A stretch of 25,637 nt of DNA from contig JAGLRY010000031.1 in the NCBI GenBank assembly GCA_023135995.1, forward strand, positions 1 through 25,637, given 5' to 3'. The notes under the pieces were generated by a model. That model saw only the letters and a program-made list of their open reading frames with translations, did no database searches and was not told the origin of the DNA. Positions 15,119-23,306 of the stretch are shown here, piece by piece (positions within the stretch are counted from its first letter, which is position 1; every line of letters starts with the position of its first letter). The stretch is from Candidatus Aminicenantota bacterium (lineage in GTDB: Bacteria; Acidobacteriota; Aminicenantia; Aminicenantales; Aminicenantaceae). Position numbers and translations under genes: made by a program.

Positions 15119-16339
15119 ATGAGTTTCGAGTATTTTGTAGCTAAACGTTATTTGACAGCCAAGCGAAAACAGGCGTTCATCTCTGTTATTACCTTTATTT
15201 CGATTTTGGGGATCACCATCGGCGTTATGGCTCTGATCATTGCCATTGCCCTTATCACGGGCTTTCAAGGAGATGTCCAGGACAAGATCCTCGGCTCTAC
15301 CTCGCATATCATCATTCGGGACTATTCAGAGGGGGGATTACAGGATTATGATCAACTCATTTCACAAGTAAGAGGCGTGGAAGGGGTAATCAATGCCTCT
15401 CCTGTTGTGCTGGATACTGTTCTCATCACGGGCTTTGTCAAAAGCCAGGGGGCAATGCTGCGAGGTGTTGATTTTGAGATAGAGAAGGAGTCCTCTCCCT
15501 GGCTCCAGGACCTTTCGATGGGAGACCTTCCAGACCCGGAAGCAAAAAGAGATGGGATCCTTCTCGGGCGTGACTTGTCCTTCACCATCGGGGCCACAGT
15601 AGGGGATAAGGTGACAGTGCTGACATCATCTTCGCGCTTGTCACCTATGGGACCTTTGCCTAGGATGAGACAATTTGTTGTGACAGGGATCTTCCACACG
15701 GGATTGTACGATTTCGATTCCGCGGCGGCACTGGTGTCTTTGAGGGCGGCTCAAAGGGCGTTTAACCTTGAAAACAGCATCAATCTCATCCAAGTCAGGA
15801 TCGCAAATATCTTTCGAGCTCCAAGAACAGCCGAACAGATCAAAGAGCTTTTGCCGCCCCAGGCTTATGCTATTACCTGGATGGAACTCAACAAGGCTCT
15901 CTTTTCAGCTTTGAGACTAGAAAAACAGCTGATGTTCCTGACCATCACTCTTATCGTTTTTGTTGCAGCTCTGAATATCATCGCCACTCTCATCTTGATG
16001 GTCATGGAGAAGACGCGGGATATCGGGATCCTTAAGGCAATGGGAACAACCTCGCGCAGCATCAGAAAAATATTTTTCTTTCAGGGTGCTATGATTGGTG
16101 TCATCGGTACAGCACTGGGGACAGCTTTGGGTCTGCTCTGGTGCTGGCTGGCCAATACTTTTGAGCTCATCAAAGTTCCTCAGGAGATCTATGTGATCGC
16201 TTTTGTTCCATTCCGCATCAAACCCCTGGATTTATTGATGATCATCGGCGTGACTCTCCTCATCAGCTTTTTATCGACGCTCTTTCCCTCTCATCGAGCA
16301 TCCAAGGTAGACCCCGTGGAGGCATTGAAGTATGAATGA
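15119..16339 (+). CDS. lolC: Lipoprotein-releasing ABC transporter permease (LolC/LolE family)
   Basis: A 406-residue inner-membrane protein of LolC/E size. It has one N-terminal membrane helix (about 22-51, within AFISVITFISILGITIGVMA), a large periplasmic domain (about 52-275) and three C-terminal helices in the FtsX/MacB_PCD domain, including MEKTRDIGILKAMGTT, the coupling region, and FFFQGAMIGVIGTALGTALG. It works with LolD to extract lipoproteins destined for the outer membrane. The window has only one permease gene, so it may act as a homodimer of LolF type or have a partner elsewhere. No strong ribosome site is seen before the ATG. It overlaps lolD by eight bases. Confidence 0.9.
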   Translation: MSFEYFVAKRYLTAKRKQAFISVITFISILGITIGVMALIIAIALITGFQGDVQDKILGSTSHIIIRDYSEGGLQDYDQLISQVRGVEGVINASPVVLDTVLITGFVKSQGAMLRGVDFEIEKESSPWLQDLSMGDLPDPEAKRDGILLGRDLSFTIGATVGDKVTVLTSSSRLSPMGPLPRMRQFVVTGIFHTGLYDFDSAAALVSLRAAQRAFNLENSINLIQVRIANIFRAPRTAEQIKELLPPQAYAITWMELNKALFSALRLEKQLMFLTITLIVFVAALNIIATLILMVMEKTRDIGILKAMGTTSRSIRKIFFFQGAMIGVIGTALGTALGLLWCWLANTFELIKVPQEIYVIAFVPFRIKPLDLLMIIGVTLLISFLSTLFPSHRASKVDPVEALKYE

Positions 16340-17018
16340 TGTACTGGTCGCCAATGGATTGAGCAAGGAGTATCCTCTTCCTGATGACACGTTGTGTGTT
16401 TTTGAGAACCTCGAGTTTTCTTTGGCCAAAGGTGAGCTGATTGCGATCATGGGTGTCTCAGGAGTGGGCAAGACGACCTTGCTCAACCTGTTTGGCGCAT
16501 TGGACAGACCGAATAAGGGGAAAGTCTTTATCGAGGGAGAGGATGTTTTTTCTAAGAATGAGGATGAGTTGGCAGAGATAAGAAACCGTCATATTGGTTT
16601 TATCTTTCAGTTTTATCACCTTCTTCCTGAATTTACAGCTGTGGAAAATGTGAGTTTTCCCCTTCTCATCCGTGGCGTCGATAGAAAGGAGGCCTTCGCA
16701 AAAGCCATCGATAAACTCGATGAGGTCTCATTGACAGATAAGGCTGCTCTCAGGCCTGTGCAGCTCTCAGGCGGTGAGCAACAGAGGATAGCTATTGCCA
16801 GGGCCTTGGTCAACGATCCAAAAATTCTGTTGGCCGATGAACCCACCGGCAACTTGGATTGGAAGACAGGCCTCAAAATACTCAAACTCATTGAAAACCT
16901 CCATCGGAGTAAGGGCTTATCCTCGATCCTGGTGACACATAATGAAAAAGTCGCTCGATTTTGCCAGAGAGCCTATCTTATGGAAAACGGGATATTGAAA
17001 CTTTTGCCCTCCCCCTGA
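16332..17018 (+). CDS. lolD: Lipoprotein-releasing ABC transporter ATPase LolD
   Basis: This 228-residue ABC ATPase powers the LolC/E permease encoded just upstream, with which it overlaps by eight bases. Walker A is GVSGVGKTT (residues 41-49, Lys47), the signature motif is LSGGEQQRIAIARAL (from 145), Walker B is ILLADEPTGNLDW (Asp169, Glu170), and the H-loop is LVTHNEKVA. The Walker A has Val where Ser is more usual. MacB-type ATPases are close relatives, but pairing with a LolC/E-type permease favours LolD. Confidence 0.92.
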   Translation: MNDVLVANGLSKEYPLPDDTLCVFENLEFSLAKGELIAIMGVSGVGKTTLLNLFGALDRPNKGKVFIEGEDVFSKNEDELAEIRNRHIGFIFQFYHLLPEFTAVENVSFPLLIRGVDRKEAFAKAIDKLDEVSLTDKAALRPVQLSGGEQQRIAIARALVNDPKILLADEPTGNLDWKTGLKILKLIENLHRSKGLSSILVTHNEKVARFCQRAYLMENGILKLLPSP

Positions 17019-17158
17019 CGTTTTACTAACGTGGCATCAATAACGTAAAACGTGAGACCAAAGACATAAAACGTAAAACGTGAAATGTAAAACTTAGATA
17101 AGGGCTATTTTTTCCCTGGAATTAAAGGGAAATCGTTTCACGTTTCACGTTTTACGAA
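17019..17158. repeat. Cluster of direct and inverted ACGTAAAACGTGA repeats before bamA
   Basis: TAACGTAAAACGTGAGA (17041-17057) and AAACGTAAAACGTGAAATG (17069-17087) are direct copies. CGTTTCACGTTTCACGTTTT (17135-17154), continuing to 17158, is the inverted counterpart; the 22-bp arms at 17071-17092 and 17135-17156 differ at only two positions. A smaller TTCCCT/AGGGAA hairpin (17112-17132) sits in the loop, and a further CGTTTTAC lies at 17019-17026. The transcript could fold into a long hairpin between lolD and bamA. Its role is unknown. Confidence 0.7.
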
Positions 17159-17160
17159 TG

Positions 17161-17189
17161 TTTATTTTTATGCGTAAATATGGTATAAG
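17161..17189 (+). promoter_or_regulatory. Possible weak promoter for bamA
   Basis: TTTATT (17161-17166) and TATAAG (17184-17189) are 17 bases apart, but the transcript would start only a few bases from the bamA ATG at 17199, leaving little room for the AAAGGA ribosome site. bamA may instead be read from lolD or further upstream. Confidence 0.2.
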
Positions 17190-17198
17190 GAAAGGACA

Positions 17199-19559
17199 AT
17201 GAGAAGAACTATATACGTGTTGATTTTCTTGTGTTTACCCCTGTTCCTTATGGGTCAGGAGATGGTTGAGAGGATCGAGATCGAAGGGAACGATCGTGTG
17301 ACCCGGGAGACGATTCTTTACTATCTCTCATCACAGGAAGGGGATTATTTCAGTCTAGAGCTATTACAAAGGGATTTTAAAGTCCTATGGTCTACCGGAT
17401 TCTTTGCAAATATAAAGATAGAACAGTTTCCTGGGACACAAGGGAAGGTCATTAAGATCGTAGTTGAAGAGAATCCCGTGATAAGGGAAATTGTCTACAA
17501 AACGGGTAAAAAGCTCAAAGAAGACGATATCGTCAATAAATTGAAAGAGAAAAATGAGTATATGCTTCCTTATTCCTACTACAGCCCGAATAAGATCCAG
17601 CAGATAAAGAAGACGATCGAAGAGCTGCTGGCAGAAAAGGGCCTGACTTCCGGAAAGGTAGAAACACAAGTCAACACTAAGGGAAAAAATGAACTGGAAG
17701 TCGTGTTCAACATCGATGAAGGCCCAAAGATCAGAGTAGGAGAAATCGTTTTCGAGGGGTCACCTAAATTGCTGGAGAGCACGCTACAGCGTGCCTTCAA
17801 GGAGAACAAAAAACACGGGCTTATCACCTGGATCATGGGGAAAGATACGTACAAACAGAATAAACTGGCCGAAGACATCGCCAATCTGAAAAAAGTGTAT
17901 CAAGAACACGGGTACATGGAAGCTGTGATCGGTGAACCCCGGATCGAAGAGTATGAAAAAAGAACCGTAACCTTCAAGAAACAGACGATGAAACGGATCG
18001 TCATCCCGGTCAACGCGGGATACAGGTACTCTGTTGGCGAAGTCAAAATCGAGGGTAACCAAGTCTTCAATTCAGACTATTTGCGGTCGCTCATCCTGTA
18101 CAAAGAGGGTGATATCTACAGCACCAAAGTACGCGAAAAGGCTGTGACGGACATCGGAGAACTCTATCAAAACTTCGGTCATCTTTATGCACAGATCCGG
18201 CCGGTTGAAAGCCTCGACCCAAAGAACAAAAAAGTGAATGTCGTATACAATATCTATGAAGGCGAAATCGCTGTCCTTCATCGACTCAACATCAGGGGAA
18301 ATACCTATACCAAAGATAAGGTCATACGAAGAGAGATGTTGCTTAGAGAGGGGGACGCGTTCAGCTTTGCTCTGTTCAAGGACAGTCTTTTGCGCATGAA
18401 CCAGTTGGGACTGGTCGAGCTTGATGGTGAGCCAGATATCCAACCCAATCCTGAAGACCCGACTCAGATCAATGTCAACCTTAGAGTCACTGAGCTCCAG
18501 AGAAACAACATTCAGTTCACGGCTGGATACAGCGGTTACCAAGGTGCGTTTGTGGCCATCAGCTATGGGACCGTGAATTTTCTCGGTGCTGGCGAAAAGC
18601 TCGACTTGATGTTTCAGTACGGAAAGAGAGTCAGAAACTATATGTTTGGCTTCACAGAACCGTATATCTTTGATAGACCCATGTCGGTGGGATTCAATAT
18701 ATACAACAGGTGGATCGTCTACCCCTACCTCTATGACCGCAAGGGAAAAGGTATCGACCTGACGTTTGGAGCGCGAATCCAAGGCTATTGGAGAACCAGT
18801 ATCACCTACGGGTATGAATACGTGGACATCCAAGCGGCCAGCGAGACGTATGAGGATGGTGATCCGTATTATCCCTCTGGAGGCTATGGTGGTTATGGTG
18901 GTGGTTATGGTGGGTATGGGAGGTATCCCGGTTATGGGGGCTACGGTCAATACACCATAAGCAGCATTTACCCGACAATTTACAGGAATACAGTCGATAG
19001 CCCTTTGACACCTTCAAGGGGAGCGCTCTATCTCATCGGATTTAAATTCTCCGGTACGTTTTTGGGTGGAGATATCGATCTGATCAAACCGCGACTCGAA
19101 TTGTCGCGGTTCATACCGACCTTCATGCGACAGTCCATAGGCATGCATCTGGAGCTTCAGTATGTGTACCCGCTGCAAAATTCTGCTGTTCCATTCTGGG
19201 AGAGGTTCTACCTTGGTGGTGAGAGATCGCTCAGAGGATACGAGATTTATTCTGTCGGCCCACGGACTATCACCGGCCAGAATATCGGGGGAGAAAAATC
19301 GGTTGTCTTCAACTTGGAGTACATCATGCCTGTGGGTGGGCCACTGTATACGATATTGTTCTTCGATGCGGGGAATGCTTATGCCAGAAATCAAAATTTC
19401 AGCTTTGACAATTTGTACACATCTGCAGGTTTGGAAGTCAGGATATTTGTTCCTGCGCTTAGGGTTCCTTTTCGGCTGATATTTGCATATAATAACCGTT
19501 TGACACCGCAAAACCGTAATCATTTTAATTTCCGCTTTGCGATCGGAACGACGTTTTGA
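17199..19559 (+). CDS. bamA: Outer-membrane protein assembly factor BamA
   Basis: A 786-residue Omp85 protein, near the usual 750-810. It inserts beta-barrel proteins into the outer membrane. A signal peptide (cut near residue 19, LFLMGQ) is followed by tandem POTRA domains starting with VERIEIEGNDRVTRETILYYL and a C-terminal 16-strand barrel. The conserved loop-6 motif reads FYLGGERSLRGYE, and the protein ends FRFAIGTTF with a terminal Phe. An unusual Gly/Tyr-rich segment (about residues 555-586, with GGYGGYGGGYGGYGRYPGYG) occupies what should be an early extracellular loop of the barrel. AAAGGA precedes the ATG. The downstream ompH, fabZ, lpxA order is the classic bamA neighbourhood. Confidence 0.96.
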   Translation: MRRTIYVLIFLCLPLFLMGQEMVERIEIEGNDRVTRETILYYLSSQEGDYFSLELLQRDFKVLWSTGFFANIKIEQFPGTQGKVIKIVVEENPVIREIVYKTGKKLKEDDIVNKLKEKNEYMLPYSYYSPNKIQQIKKTIEELLAEKGLTSGKVETQVNTKGKNELEVVFNIDEGPKIRVGEIVFEGSPKLLESTLQRAFKENKKHGLITWIMGKDTYKQNKLAEDIANLKKVYQEHGYMEAVIGEPRIEEYEKRTVTFKKQTMKRIVIPVNAGYRYSVGEVKIEGNQVFNSDYLRSLILYKEGDIYSTKVREKAVTDIGELYQNFGHLYAQIRPVESLDPKNKKVNVVYNIYEGEIAVLHRLNIRGNTYTKDKVIRREMLLREGDAFSFALFKDSLLRMNQLGLVELDGEPDIQPNPEDPTQINVNLRVTELQRNNIQFTAGYSGYQGAFVAISYGTVNFLGAGEKLDLMFQYGKRVRNYMFGFTEPYIFDRPMSVGFNIYNRWIVYPYLYDRKGKGIDLTFGARIQGYWRTSITYGYEYVDIQAASETYEDGDPYYPSGGYGGYGGGYGGYGRYPGYGGYGQYTISSIYPTIYRNTVDSPLTPSRGALYLIGFKFSGTFLGGDIDLIKPRLELSRFIPTFMRQSIGMHLELQYVYPLQNSAVPFWERFYLGGERSLRGYEIYSVGPRTITGQNIGGEKSVVFNLEYIMPVGGPLYTILFFDAGNAYARNQNFSFDNLYTSAGLEVRIFVPALRVPFRLIFAYNNRLTPQNRNHFNFRFAIGTTF

Positions 19560-19596
19560 CAAAAAACTAACTCGAATTCTCATTAGGAGGCAAAAG

Positions 19597-20136
19597 ATGA
19601 GTCTAAGGAGCACAAGCAAAATTGTATTAATTCCCCTTGTTGTTTTAGCCATTTTGGTCACTTTAGGTTACTCCCAGCAAGCGGTCAAGATCGGAGTCGT
19701 CAACTCTCAGGACGTCCTCGAAAAGTCCGCTGAAGGGAAAAGAGTCATGGCACAGATCCAGGACAAGGACAAGCAGAATCAGAGTCGATTGGGCACACTG
19801 GATGAAGATATCCGGAACCTGGAAACACGGATCAACACACAGAGACTGACGCTCACCAATGAGGCGATGATGCAGCTAAGCTCTGATCTGGAGAAAAAAC
19901 GGACAGAGAGAAAACGCTTTGCTGAAGATTCTCTCAGAGAGATGCAAGAGTTTACAGGCCGTCTTTTCCAGAGAGTACAAACTGAACTGTTGCCTATCAT
20001 TGAGCAGGTTGGCAAAGAAAAAAATCTGGATATCATTTTAGATCTGGCCAGGAGTGGAGCGATTTATTTCAATCCCACGATCGATCTGACCCAAGAAGTC
20101 ATCACCAAGTACGATGCCTCAAAAGCCTCAAGATAA
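19597..20136 (+). CDS. skp: Periplasmic chaperone OmpH/Skp
   Basis: This 179-residue protein escorts unfolded outer-membrane proteins across the periplasm. I start it at 19597 because TTAGGAGGC lies right upstream and the product then opens with a clean signal peptide (IVLIPLVVLAILVTLGYSQ, cut near Gln27). An in-frame upstream ATG at 19537, inside bamA, would spoil this. Mature sequence begins VKIGVVNSQDVLEKSAEGKR, the OmpH start, followed by a long charged coiled coil (about 50-135) and the closing KEKNLDIILD. It lies 37 bases after bamA and overlaps fabZ by 23 bases. Confidence 0.9.
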   Translation: MSLRSTSKIVLIPLVVLAILVTLGYSQQAVKIGVVNSQDVLEKSAEGKRVMAQIQDKDKQNQSRLGTLDEDIRNLETRINTQRLTLTNEAMMQLSSDLEKKRTERKRFAEDSLREMQEFTGRLFQRVQTELLPIIEQVGKEKNLDIILDLARSGAIYFNPTIDLTQEVITKYDASKASR

Positions 20137-20596
20137 TAAAGCTGTACTCAATATCCAACAAATACTGGGGATGCTTCCCCACCGTTATCCTTTTTTGTTG
20201 ATCGATAGGGTGCTGGAGTATGAAGAGGGGAAGTCGCTTGTTGCGATAAAGAATGTCACCTACAATGAGCCGTTTTTTCAGGGGCATTTTCCCGGTCTTA
20301 AAGTTATGCCGGGTGTGCTGCTCGTTGAAGCCGTCGCCCAGGCGGGGGGTATACTGCTCTACTTATCCATTCCTGATCCGGAGAAAAAACTCGTCTTTCT
20401 GAGCAAGATCGATAAAGCCAAGTTCAGAAAGCCAGTGATTCCCGGAGACCAGGTCCGTCTGGAAGTCGAAATTATAAAGATGAAGACCAAATTTTGTCAT
20501 TTGAAGGGCAAAGCCTTTGTTGACGGAGATGTCGTTGTCGAGGGTGAGATCATGGCTTCCTTGATGGACATCGAGGGTTTGAATGTGCAAGGATGA
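20114..20596 (+). CDS. fabZ: 3-hydroxyacyl-ACP dehydratase FabZ
   Basis: A 160-residue hot-dog-fold enzyme that dehydrates 3-hydroxyacyl-ACP in fatty-acid elongation. Catalytic His58 sits in FFQGHFPG and Glu72 in MPGVLLVEAVAQAGG, 14 apart as in E. coli (54/68). LGMLPHRYPFLLIDRV is the family opening, so the first ATG is right although it has no clear ribosome site; translation is probably coupled to ompH, which it overlaps by 23 bases. It also overlaps lpxA by 14 bases. FabZ and LpxA compete for the same hydroxyacyl-ACP, which explains the pairing. Confidence 0.96.
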   Translation: MPQKPQDNKAVLNIQQILGMLPHRYPFLLIDRVLEYEEGKSLVAIKNVTYNEPFFQGHFPGLKVMPGVLLVEAVAQAGGILLYLSIPDPEKKLVFLSKIDKAKFRKPVIPGDQVRLEVEIIKMKTKFCHLKGKAFVDGDVVVEGEIMASLMDIEGLNVQG

Positions 20597-21407
20597 AACC
20601 TATGTGCATCCATCTGCCTTAGTTTCTTCCAAAGCCCGTTTGGATTCTGGTGTTTGGGTGGGACCCAGGTCCATAATCGGGGAAAATGTCTCCATCGGGA
20701 AAAACACGAGGATCGATGCTCAAGTCTACATAGATGGACATACGGAAATTGGAGCAGAATGCCGTTTCTGGCCATTCATATCGATTGGAACGGAGCCTCA
20801 GGATCTGACTTATGATGCTCAGGACACAGTCGTCAAGATTGGGGACAAGAACATCTTTCGAGAATTCATAACAGTGAATAGAGGGACAGCGAAAGGTGGC
20901 GGGACAACTGTTATCGGTAGTGATAACTACTTCATGGCATACTCACACGTTGCCCACGATTGTGTTGTCGGGAACGGAACGGTCTTTATGCATGGTGCCA
21001 CTTTGGGGGGACACGTATCTGTCGATGATTCCGCTACGGTGGGTGCGATGGGAGGGGTGCATCAATTCTGCCGCATAGGCAAGTATGCCTTTATCGGTGG
21101 AAAATCCACTATCACCCAAGATGTTCTACCCTTTTGCCGCGTGGCTGGAGAGCGGCCGACGCAATTTTATGGATTAAATAGTATCGGTCTCCGGAGAAAA
21201 GAATTTTCGAGAGATAGGATCAAGGCCCTCAAAGAGATGTTCGAGATCATCTTCTATTCTGATCTAAACACGAGCCATGCCCTCTCCAGAATAGAGGAGG
21301 AATTCCCTCCAAGTGAAGACCGGGATGACATAATCTCGTTCATCCGGTCCTCTAAGCGGGGATTCGTTAAAAAACCGGGGGACCGATGGGAAGCCGACTT
21401 GGAATAA
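20583..21407 (+). CDS. lpxA: Acyl-ACP--UDP-N-acetylglucosamine O-acyltransferase LpxA
   Basis: A 274-residue left-handed beta-helix enzyme that performs the first step of lipid A synthesis. Hexapeptide repeats run through the first 190 residues. By direct count His122, His125, His144, His160 and Gly173 fall at the same numbers as in E. coli LpxA (SHVAHDC, GGHVSV, VHQFC, FIGGKS); His125 is the catalytic base. Gly173 in E. coli allows a C14 hydroxyacyl chain, so a long chain is plausible here too. The start overlaps fabZ by 14 bases and the end overlaps lpxI by 22. The sequence does not show whether it prefers UDP-GlcNAc or the 3-amino analogue. Confidence 0.96.
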   Translation: MCKDETYVHPSALVSSKARLDSGVWVGPRSIIGENVSIGKNTRIDAQVYIDGHTEIGAECRFWPFISIGTEPQDLTYDAQDTVVKIGDKNIFREFITVNRGTAKGGGTTVIGSDNYFMAYSHVAHDCVVGNGTVFMHGATLGGHVSVDDSATVGAMGGVHQFCRIGKYAFIGGKSTITQDVLPFCRVAGERPTQFYGLNSIGLRRKEFSRDRIKALKEMFEIIFYSDLNTSHALSRIEEEFPPSEDRDDIISFIRSSKRGFVKKPGDRWEADLE

Positions 21408-22189
21408 TCGCGTCTTCTGGCGAGATCCCATTCCTTATCCAAGAAAAAGCATCAGAAAAGGGCTATACGTGTGTAGTCGCAGCGATAGAGGGACAGGCAG
21501 GAAAATCCTCTTCGGAAGACACTGAGCTCATCCAATGGTTCAATGTGGGGGATATTCAAGATGTCGTGTCTTACTTTAAAACAAACGGTGTCTCCGAGGT
21601 CATCTTTGCGGGAAAGATCGATCCTCGAGTCATCTACGATAAGACACAGTTCAACCTCACCGCACTTCGTATCCTGGATTCGGGGAAAGACAAAAGGCCA
21701 ACATCCATTATTGAGAAGGTGATTTTATTTTTTGGAAAACAGGGCATATCCGTTATCGACCCCACACCTTTTCTTTTGTCCTTTTTCTGTGAAAAAGGAG
21801 TCATCACACACACGCAAGCGTCCAGAGAGATGGAGTTGGATATTGCGTTCGGTTGGGAAATGGCTAGGAATATCGCTGATTCTGATATCGGTCAAACTGT
21901 TGTCGTCAAGGACAGAGCGATCGTTGCCATTGAAGGTATGGAAGGCACGGATGAAACGATAAAGCGTGGAGGCCGTCTAGCTGGCAAGGGAACAACAGTG
22001 GTCAAAGTGAGTCGGATGAGTCAGGATCCCAGAATCGATCTTCCTGCAGTGGGTTTGGCAACAGTTCAAAGTCTCGCCGCGGCAAAGAGTTCTGTGCTCT
22101 GTTTCGAGGCTGGCCAGATGCCTTTCTTCCAAAGACAAGAGGCGGTATGTCTTGCTGATTCCCAGGGCATCGTCATCATCGCAAAATAA
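21386..22189 (+). CDS. lpxI: UDP-2,3-diacylglucosamine pyrophosphatase LpxI
   Basis: A 267-residue protein of the LpxI (DUF1009) family, which hydrolyses UDP-2,3-diacylglucosamine to lipid X in bacteria without LpxH. It opens LGIIASSGEIPFLIQEKASE, contains EVIFAGKIDPRVIYD, and ends with RMSQDPRIDLPAVGLATVQS and FEAGQMPFFQRQEAV, the conserved C-terminal metal/catalytic region with Asp214 and Asp218. It overlaps lpxA by 22 bases, so the two are translationally coupled. A REPIN follows 41 bases after the stop. Confidence 0.93.
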   Translation: MGSRLGIIASSGEIPFLIQEKASEKGYTCVVAAIEGQAGKSSSEDTELIQWFNVGDIQDVVSYFKTNGVSEVIFAGKIDPRVIYDKTQFNLTALRILDSGKDKRPTSIIEKVILFFGKQGISVIDPTPFLLSFFCEKGVITHTQASREMELDIAFGWEMARNIADSDIGQTVVVKDRAIVAIEGMEGTDETIKRGGRLAGKGTTVVKVSRMSQDPRIDLPAVGLATVQSLAAAKSSVLCFEAGQMPFFQRQEAVCLADSQGIVIIAK

Positions 22190-22230
22190 TTCCTGTCCTC
22201 CTCGAGGATGAATGTTATTCCGAATTGAAA

Positions 22231-22277
22231 TGTAGGGACCGTTTCCCAAACGGTCCGTTCGGGGAACGGACCCTACA
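22231..22277. repeat. REPIN (two inverted REP units), full copy
   Basis: Its 47 bases are identical to the core of the copy at 10439-10485: TGTAGGG, hairpin ACCGTTT-CCC-AAACGGT, hairpin CCGTTC-GGG-GAACGG, one A, CCCTACA. It lies between lpxI and the Gfo/Idh gene, where in RNA it would form a three-way junction and could slow 3' decay of the lpx transcript (inference). Confidence 0.8.
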
Positions 22278-22329
22278 AAAAAAGAATCAACCTCATTTTG
22301 CAAACGCTTTTTCCGAAGTTGAAATATGC

Positions 22330-22357
22330 TTTAAATATAAACAAAAATAGGTATAAT
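22330..22357 (+). promoter_or_regulatory. Likely sigma-70-type promoter of the Gfo/Idh gene
   Basis: TTTAAA (22330-22335) and a perfect TATAAT (22352-22357) are 16 bases apart, in an AT-rich stretch ending about 20 bases before the ATG at 22378. Transcription would start near 22364, leaving a very short leader with TTGGAG as ribosome site. Confidence 0.5.
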
Positions 22358-22377
22358 AATTGTTTGGAGCTTAGTCC

Positions 22378-23292
22378 ATGGATAAAGTGAGAGTCGGGAT
22401 CATCGGAGTCGGATACTTAGGGACACAGCATGCGCGAATTTTGTCCTACCTCGAAGAAGCAGATCTGAAGGGAGTGGCGGATATCGATTTTAAAAAAGCG
22501 ATGCAGATTGGGAATCGCCATGGCGTTCAGTATTATGAGAATTTCGAAGAGATGCTCGACGAGATAGACGCAGGCATCGTTGCAACTCCCACATCAGAAC
22601 ATTTTTCCGTTTCCATGGAATTGTTGAATAAGGGGAAGTCCGTTCTGGTAGAAAAACCCATCACCGAGACGATTGAACAAGCGGAGCAGCTTGTGTCTTA
22701 TGCAAAGAAGAATGGGATGCTTCTTCAAGTAGGCCATCTTGAGAGATTCAACCCGGCAGTCGAAGCGATAGAGAACATGATCACAGAACCGAGGTTCATC
22801 GAGGTCCAGAGATTGGGGTCCTTTTCCACAAGGGGAATAGATGTAGATGTTGTCCTTGACCTTATGATTCATGATCTGGATATCATCATGTCGCTCATCA
22901 AGGATGAGGTCAAAGTCATCAAGTCTTCTGGCATTCATGTCCTTTCCGATAAGATCGATATTGCCAACGCCAGGCTTGAGTTTGGATCGGGATGCGTGGC
23001 CACTCTCACCGCCAGCCGTGTTCACCAGGGAAAAGTGAGAAAACTCAGGATTTTTGAGCCCACATCCTATTATTCCATCGATTACATTGACCAGGAAGTC
23101 AAGGCGTTCCCCCTCAACGGACGCCAGACAGATATCAAAACATTGAAGATCAAGAAGGAAGAGCCCCTGAAAAAAGAACTTCAGAATTTTTTCCAGTGTA
23201 TCCGTGATGGCAAAATGCGGAAAGTCAGCGGAGAAGAGGGGCTGCGTGCTCTCAAACTGGCATTCAGTGTCCTCGAGGAAGCCTCCACTTAA
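22378..23292 (+). CDS. Gfo/Idh/MocA family NAD(P)-dependent oxidoreductase
   Basis: A 304-residue sugar-type dehydrogenase. The N-terminal Rossmann fold has GIIGVGYLGTQHARIL (residues 8-23) and the family's E-K-P motif (Glu92-Lys93-Pro94 in VLVEKPIT); the C-terminal domain has GHLERFNPAVEA and MIHDLDIIMS with His165. Members of this group often sit near lipid A genes. GnnA, which oxidises UDP-GlcNAc at C3 to make a 3-amino lipid A precursor, is one such enzyme in Acidithiobacillus and Leptospira; the GnnB aminotransferase is not in the window, so that role is only a hypothesis. It likely has its own promoter. Confidence 0.85.
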   Translation: MDKVRVGIIGVGYLGTQHARILSYLEEADLKGVADIDFKKAMQIGNRHGVQYYENFEEMLDEIDAGIVATPTSEHFSVSMELLNKGKSVLVEKPITETIEQAEQLVSYAKKNGMLLQVGHLERFNPAVEAIENMITEPRFIEVQRLGSFSTRGIDVDVVLDLMIHDLDIIMSLIKDEVKVIKSSGIHVLSDKIDIANARLEFGSGCVATLTASRVHQGKVRKLRIFEPTSYYSIDYIDQEVKAFPLNGRQTDIKTLKIKKEEPLKKELQNFFQCIRDGKMRKVSGEEGLRALKLAFSVLEEAST

Positions 23293-23306
23293 TCCTGTTA
23301 CGTCCT

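Noticed and set aside
17019..17158. CRISPR array
   Set aside because: Repeats are short, imperfect, in both orientations and without regular spacers; no cas gene is present.
18072..18950. 292-codon minus-strand ORF
   Set aside because: Antisense to bamA and rich in His/Ile/Thr runs created by the Gly/Tyr repeat.
19537..19596. Upstream ATG extension of OmpH/Skp
   Set aside because: It overlaps bamA and would bury the signal peptide; TTAGGAGGC before the ATG at 19597 decides the start.
23293..23306. Shared bidirectional terminator between the convergent Gfo/Idh and M48 genes
   Set aside because: The 14-base gap has no hairpin or T-run.
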